A program made the position numbers and the translations under genes. Below the pieces are notes generated by a model. That model was given only the letters and a program-made list of their open reading frames with translations, searched no databases and was not told where the DNA came from. Positions 59,854 through 64,000 of a DNA stretch of 64,000 nucleotides are shown here, one piece after another. The stretch comes from an uncultured Pseudomonadota bacterium (lineage in GTDB: Bacteria > Pseudomonadota > Gammaproteobacteria > Steroidobacterales > Woeseiaceae), in contig CAJXJW010000010.1 of the NCBI GenBank assembly GCA_913055625.1, forward strand, positions 54,725-118,724, given 5' to 3'. Each line of letters opens with the position of its first letter. Positions within the stretch are counted from its first letter, which is position 1.

Positions 59854-61095
59854 ATGCCGCCACGACGCACTGCCCTGCTGCTCATTGCCGGTGCGCTGCT
59901 GGTCGCCGGGCTCTGGCTCCTGTCCCACCGCTATTCGGCGGCGCCGATCGCGTGGTCGGCGGACGAACGGCGCCTGATGGCGTCCCTGTCGATCAGGAAC
60001 CTGCCGCCACTGCCTCCGGACCCGTCCAACGCCGTGGCGGACGACCCGGCGGCCGCCGCGCTCGGCCAGGCGTTGTTCTTCGATCCCCGGCCCAGCGCGA
60101 ACGGCATGATCTCCTGTGCAACCTGCCACCAGCCGATCCGCCGCTTCACCGATGGCCTGCCGCGCGCCATTGCGCTCGGCCGCGCGGCGCGCAATACGCC
60201 AAGCATCGTCGGCACCGCCTACAGTACCTGGTACTACTGGGACGGCCGCCGCGACAGCCAGTGGTCGCAGGCGCTGTCGCCGCTGGAAGACCCGAAGGAG
60301 CACGGCAGCGACCGGCAGCTGCTGTTCGCACTGATACGTGATGACGACGCCTACCGGGCGGCGTACGAGAAGCTGTTCGGCCCGCTGCCTGCGAAACCGG
60401 ACGTCGTCGACATCGACCGCGTGTTCACGAACGTCGGCAAGGCCATCGCGGCGTACGAGCGCCGCCTGCTGCCCGGCCCGTCGCGTTTCGACGATTACGT
60501 GACGCACGTGACGTCGGGCGGCGACCCGGCGCAACAGTCATGGCTGAGCGAGTCCGAGCTGCGCGGACTTCGCCTGTTCCTGGGGCAGGCGCGGTGCACC
60601 GAATGCCACAACGGCCCCTTGTTCACGAACCATGAATTCCACAACACGGGACTGCTTCCGCCAACGGGCGAATTGCCGGACCGCGGACGGTTCGACGGCC
60701 TGGACGCGGTCCGCCGCGATCCGTTCAACTGCCTCGGCGCCTTCAGCGACGATCCCGCCCGGCGCTGCGACGAACTCGAATTCGTGCGCGAAGGAATCGA
60801 GCTGATCGGCGCGACGCGTACGCCATCGCTGCGCAACCTGGGCAACACCATGCCGTACCAGAGCAAGGGACAGTTCGCGACGCTGGCCGAGGTGCTCCGC
60901 CACTACAACGAGGCACCGCCCTCTCTCATCGGCCACAACGAAGCCAAGCCGTTGGGGTTGTCGGCCCGCGAACTCGCCGATCTCGAAGCGTTCCTCCACG
61001 CGCTCGACGCACCGATCGCGGCAGACGCGGCGCTGCTGGCCGCCCCGAGAGGCTACGGCAGCAAGCCGGCGACGGATTCGCCAGGCGGCCGCTAG
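59854..61095 (+). CDS. Dihaem cytochrome c peroxidase (MauG/MbnH-like)
   Basis: 413-residue periplasmic protein with an N-terminal anchor helix (ALLLIAGALLVAGLWLL). Two haem motifs are present: SCATCHQPIRRF (about residue 88) and ARCTECHNGPLF (about residue 250). The calcium/inter-haem region includes ALSPLEDPKEHG and TRTPSLRNLGNTMPYQ. ATG at 59854 is chosen because upstream frame overlaps the previous gene in another phase. Typical CcpA reduces peroxide; MauG/MbnH relatives oxidise proteins. Linkage to YtkA-like and HupE-like proteins favours the MbnH-type, metal-related role. It ends on CTAG shared with convergent kdsB. Confidence 0.9.
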   Translation: MPPRRTALLLIAGALLVAGLWLLSHRYSAAPIAWSADERRLMASLSIRNLPPLPPDPSNAVADDPAAAALGQALFFDPRPSANGMISCATCHQPIRRFTDGLPRAIALGRAARNTPSIVGTAYSTWYYWDGRRDSQWSQALSPLEDPKEHGSDRQLLFALIRDDDAYRAAYEKLFGPLPAKPDVVDIDRVFTNVGKAIAAYERRLLPGPSRFDDYVTHVTSGGDPAQQSWLSESELRGLRLFLGQARCTECHNGPLFTNHEFHNTGLLPPTGELPDRGRFDGLDAVRRDPFNCLGAFSDDPARRCDELEFVREGIELIGATRTPSLRNLGNTMPYQSKGQFATLAEVLRHYNEAPPSLIGHNEAKPLGLSARELADLEAFLHALDAPIAADAALLAAPRGYGSKPATDSPGGR

Positions 61096-61838
61096 AGCCC
61101 GAGTTCGCGGGCCGCGGCGTCGAGGTCGCCCTCGGTATCGACGCCCCGTCCCGGCCGCCGCGACGGCACGGCGACCCGGATTCGCAGCCCCAGCGACAGC
61201 GCACGAAGCTGCTCGAGCTGCTCGAACTGTTCCAGCGGTGACGGTGTACTGGCCACCAGCGTGCGCAGGACGCCGCAGCGATAGGCATAGAGCCCGTGGT
61301 GATGCAACGCCGCGGATCGCGCAGGCTTGTCCGGGGCTTCCCGGCGCGGATACGGGATCGGCGAACGGCTGAAGTACAGCGCAAAGCCCTCGTTGTCGCA
61401 GACGACCTTGACGACGTTCGGGTTTTCGAAATCCGCCTGCCCGGCGATCGGCGAGGCGAGCGTCGCGATGTCCGCGCGCGGATCCGACAGCAAGTCCGCA
61501 CACTCGTCGAGCAACGTCGCCGGCATCGCCGGCTCGTCGCCCTGCAGGTTCACGACGATGACATCGTCACCCCAGTCGCAAAGATCCGCGACCTCGGCGA
61601 TCCGCTCGGTGCCGGAACGGTGCTGCGGACCCGTCATGCAGACCATTGCGCCGAACGCTTCGCCGGTCTCGGCGATGCGCTCGTCGTCCGTCGCAATGAC
61701 CACCTCGGCTGCCCGGCTTTCCGAGGCGCGCTCCCAGGCGTGCTGAAGCATCGGCTTGTCGCCGATCAGTCGCAACGGTTTGCCCGGGAGCCGTGTCGAC
61801 GCGTAGCGCGCCGGGATGACGACAACGTATTCAGTCAT
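61092..61838 (-). CDS. kdsB: 3-deoxy-manno-octulosonate cytidylyltransferase
   Basis: 248-residue enzyme that activates KDO as CMP-KDO for lipopolysaccharide. Family motifs: VVIPARYASTRLPGKPL (residues 6-22), MLQHAWERA, VVNLQGDEPAMP, ALYFSRSPIPYPR and HHGLYAYR near residue 182, with LEQFEQLEQLRALSLG. It is coupled to the lpxK fragment upstream by an 8-bp overlap, the normal lpxK-kdsB order. The gene itself is complete. KDO is also a rhamnogalacturonan II sugar, but this enzyme is the ordinary lipid A-core one. Confidence 0.96.
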   Translation of the reverse strand: MTEYVVVIPARYASTRLPGKPLRLIGDKPMLQHAWERASESRAAEVVIATDDERIAETGEAFGAMVCMTGPQHRSGTERIAEVADLCDWGDDVIVVNLQGDEPAMPATLLDECADLLSDPRADIATLASPIAGQADFENPNVVKVVCDNEGFALYFSRSPIPYPRREAPDKPARSAALHHHGLYAYRCGVLRTLVASTPSPLEQFEQLEQLRALSLGLRIRVAVPSRRPGRGVDTEGDLDAAARELGL

Positions 61839-63762
61839 GTATGACGCTACCCGCCTTCATTCTCGATTCGATCTGTGCGAGCCAGGGGCCCGCCAGTTCC
61901 GGGACGATGCGCAGCTCGGCCGGGACGTACCAAAAGCGGTCACCGGCGCGGCTACCGAGTTTGACCGCATCCTTTTCCGTCATCAGCACCGGGAATTCGT
62001 CGGCGAAGGAGAGCTGCGCTGCGTCGAGCGGCGCGTGGTCCGGGAATGCGTGTTCGATGACCTGGATGTCGTGACGCCGGAGCTGGTCGAAAAAGCGGCC
62101 GGGATTGCCGATGGCCGCCACCGCGTGGACCGTGGTCCCCGCGAATCCCTCGATCGGCCGCACGAGCGACCCGTCGAGCCGCGACACGTCCGTCGACACC
62201 AGCTCGAACTCGATCGCATTCTGCAGCGTCGCCGCCTCGCATGCCACCTGCCGCTTGCCGTTCACCAGCACCTGGTCCACCGCGCACAGCCGGTTCGTCG
62301 TGTCCCGCAACGGCCCGGCGGGCAGGACGCGGCCGTTGCCCAGCCAGCGTGCGCCGTCGATGACGCAGATCTCGTAGTCCCGCGCGAGCTTGAGGTGCTG
62401 CAGGCCGTCGTCCGCGATGACCAGGTCGACGCCCTCCTCGATCAGCATCATCGCCGCCCGCACCCGGTCCGGATCGACGCACACCGGCAAACCGGTTCGC
62501 TGCGCGAGCAACACCGGCTCGTCGCCGACGGCCGCCGGGTCGCTCGCCGGGTCCAGCGCGACCAGCGGCGTGCCGCCGGAGGACGGAATGGGCTCGCAAC
62601 TGTCATTGTCGACCAGACCGAAGGGAACGGTTCCCGGCACATCGCGGAACCAGTGGAGTTTCTGATCATCTGTCTTGCAATTCCGCCCCGGCAGCAGCGC
62701 TACGCGCGGATATTGCGCCGTGCCGTGACAGCTAAGACATCCGGACGCCGGATTATCGACCGGCCCGTTCATGCGTCCCGCCCAGCCGAGATGATCGGCC
62801 GCATAGGCCGGTGCGAGGCCGCTCACATGCGTTTCCATCAGGTCTTGGCCACCGCTCACATCCGCCGGCGTGACACCTTCATCGTTGCCCCATGAAAGGC
62901 CCACCGGCCGCAACCGGTTCCACGGCGAGGGGTCGGCTGCGCTTGGATCGAACGCAAGTGTTCCGAACACCCATCCGGCTTTGGTATCGGGGGCCGCTGC
63001 CGCGACATCCATCTGCATCAGTCTTAGGTCGATTTGGTTTCCACCCTCGGAGATCGACCAGCTCGGTGCTCCGGCGAGCCGGTCGACGCCGTCAGCAAAA
63101 TCAGTAGCCTTGGCGGTCGTGAATAGGATCTTGAACGCCATCGATCCTGGCGGGAAAGCCGTATCCCGCAAATCCGGATCGTCCGATGCCCAGACCTTCG
63201 CGATCGTCGTCGCGGCGGCGGAATTGTAAAATCCGACTGCGAAATTACGGATGCGAACACCCGGTTTGAGCCCCAGTTCCGGTCCTGTGACGCCCCGTTC
63301 CTCGGTCAGACCGTGAATGAATTCGCGCCGTCCCGGCCCGAAATTCATCATCGGCATGTGGTACCAGCCCCGACCGGAACTGTTCTCCGGCCGGAAATCA
63401 GCGTCGATCATGCCCGCGAACGCATAGTCGCGCAGGGCAAGAATGTAGTCGTCGGCCCCCTGCGGCGTCCGGAAATCGATGCCGAGCCACGGCGCGTCCG
63501 TGCCCGGATCGTTTGATGGATAGTCCTGCGAGAGTTGGAAAAACTCCCCGGTCCATTCGTCGAGCTGATCCTCGGGAACGACAAAATCAGGAAATCTCCC
63601 GCTGCATTGCGCGACATAGTCGCCATTTGGATTCGGCGTGCCATTGCTATTGACGGCAAGACACCGGGCACCCGCAGCGCAGCCGGTCGCGTCCTGTGCG
63701 CCTGCCGGAGCGGCAATGAATATCGCAGAAGCAAGTCCTGTCAGAAATAGGATCTGTCGCAT
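61831..63762 (-). CDS. Chimeric gene: secreted c-type cytochrome domain fused to the C-terminal part of LpxK
   Basis: 643-residue open frame. Residues 1-390 are an exported protein: signal peptide (ILFLTGLASAIFIAAPAGAQ), a domain with PNGDYVAQCSGRFPDF, RTPQGADDYILALRDYAF and one haem-binding site CLSCH at about residue 340. From about residue 393 (GGTPLVALDPASDPAAVGDEPV split over bases near 62585) it becomes LpxK, tetraacyldisaccharide 4'-kinase, with VIADDGLQHLKLARD and GNGRVLPAGPLRD. The first third of LpxK, including the GGTGKTP Walker A loop, is absent, so it cannot be a working kinase. GC drops upstream of the joint. Either a genuine rearrangement or an assembly error; LpxK is essential, so an intact copy should exist. 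Confidence 0.8.
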   Translation of the reverse strand: MRQILFLTGLASAIFIAAPAGAQDATGCAAGARCLAVNSNGTPNPNGDYVAQCSGRFPDFVVPEDQLDEWTGEFFQLSQDYPSNDPGTDAPWLGIDFRTPQGADDYILALRDYAFAGMIDADFRPENSSGRGWYHMPMMNFGPGRREFIHGLTEERGVTGPELGLKPGVRIRNFAVGFYNSAAATTIAKVWASDDPDLRDTAFPPGSMAFKILFTTAKATDFADGVDRLAGAPSWSISEGGNQIDLRLMQMDVAAAAPDTKAGWVFGTLAFDPSAADPSPWNRLRPVGLSWGNDEGVTPADVSGGQDLMETHVSGLAPAYAADHLGWAGRMNGPVDNPASGCLSCHGTAQYPRVALLPGRNCKTDDQKLHWFRDVPGTVPFGLVDNDSCEPIPSSGGTPLVALDPASDPAAVGDEPVLLAQRTGLPVCVDPDRVRAAMMLIEEGVDLVIADDGLQHLKLARDYEICVIDGARWLGNGRVLPAGPLRDTTNRLCAVDQVLVNGKRQVACEAATLQNAIEFELVSTDVSRLDGSLVRPIEGFAGTTVHAVAAIGNPGRFFDQLRRHDIQVIEHAFPDHAPLDAAQLSFADEFPVLMTEKDAVKLGSRAGDRFWYVPAELRIVPELAGPWLAQIESRMKAGSVIHD

Positions 63763-64000
63763 GTTCTCTCCCCGCAAATAAATGCTGGGACAAAGTATCA
63801 CGGTCTTAATGTTCTCGCGATCCGACAAATCCTGTAGTTGAATTCAGTTTCCCGGCATGTAGCGAGCATCGAGGACTTTGCGATGCCGCCGTCATTCGAC
63901 CGGAGGGCGGCTTGAGCGGAACGGTTCATGCGAGAGGCGGCAATGACCGCGATCGTCGCCTGGATCACCGCCAGGAAGGCAGGTCGGCGGTATCGGCTTG
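63763..64000. other. Right-end non-coding stretch with unlike composition
   Basis: GGGGAGAG just upstream of 63762 is the ribosome site for the cytochrome part. Beyond it, about 200 bases contain no frame with recognisable resemblance and no RNA gene that I can identify. The base composition near 63770-63850 is clearly lower in G+C than most of the window. Confidence 0.5.

Noticed and set aside
61092..61838. kdsB as a rhamnogalacturonan II KDO-related catabolic gene
   Set aside because: It is the normal biosynthetic enzyme coupled to lpxK, and outside the catabolic operons.

Overview
The window looks like a GC-rich gammaproteobacterial chromosome (roughly two-thirds G+C by eye). The evidence is the left-hand core block in its usual order (yceD-rpmF-plsX-fabH with yceF/maf, rluC and rne alongside), a RNase E whose first codons closely match the enterobacterial protein, a 997-residue TonB-dependent receptor, and a kdsB/lpxK pair at the right end. 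There are no rRNA or tRNA genes, CRISPR arrays or intact insertion sequences that I can see. Genes are tightly packed, with many ATGA or TGATG start/stop overlaps that define long operons.

Layout. 1-9.0 kb is housekeeping: L,D-transpeptidase, glutathione transferase, fatty-acid/phospholipid initiation genes, Maf/YceF, RluC and RNase E. 9.0-10.2 kb holds a low-molecular-weight phosphatase, a probable scar of a serine recombinase and a ParDE toxin-antitoxin pair; this looks like the left border of an accessory island. 10.5-26.3 kb is an L-rhamnose region: a DeoR-type repressor, RhaI isomerase and a fused aldolase/lactaldehyde dehydrogenase face a long rightward operon of sugar kinase, LldD, an NCS1 permease, a 58-residue membrane protein, GlcDEF and two secreted DUF5060 glycosidase-like proteins. 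26.3-39.7 kb is one leftward operon: GH127, a RuBisCO-like protein (OiaX type), a DUF1537 kinase (OiaK type), cytoplasmic GH78 rhamnosidase, an Asp/Glu racemase-family protein, a BASS transporter, an SDR and two GPH-type sugar symporters. 39.8-55.8 kb holds the TonB receptor, a GMC dehydrogenase with its small subunit, an aldo/keto reductase, GH95, a lipoprotein, a third DUF5060 protein, a DUF1080 protein, and ApnL- and ApnO-like enzymes under a GntR regulator. 55.8-61.8 kb returns to unrelated genes (M3 peptidase, HupE-like protein, dihaem peroxidase, KdsB).

How the genes work together. ApnL (lactonase), ApnO (apionate oxidoisomerase), OiaK (kinase) and OiaX (RuBisCO-like transcarboxylase/hydrolase) together make the known D-apionolactone-to-3-phosphoglycerate-plus-glycolate route. 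GlcDEF in the same locus would burn the glycolate. The rhamnose enzymes feed DHAP and lactate, and LldD would burn the lactate. With GH78, GH95, GH127 and three apiosidase-like DUF5060 proteins, the locus reads as a proteobacterial system for an apiose- and rhamnose-rich plant polysaccharide, such as rhamnogalacturonan II, apiogalacturonan or apiosyl glycosides. A near-duplicate 42-bp promoter/operator (42984-43025 and 54941-54982) ties the TonB receptor/GMC operons to the ApnO-ApnL operon and the GntR gene. The usual apiose dehydrogenase (ApsD) is not visible; the GMC enzyme, the SDR or the AKR may replace it.

The last 2.2 kb is odd. A secreted c-type cytochrome protein is fused in frame to an LpxK that lacks its N-terminal Walker A third, and base composition drops there. 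This is either a real rearrangement or an assembly chimera.
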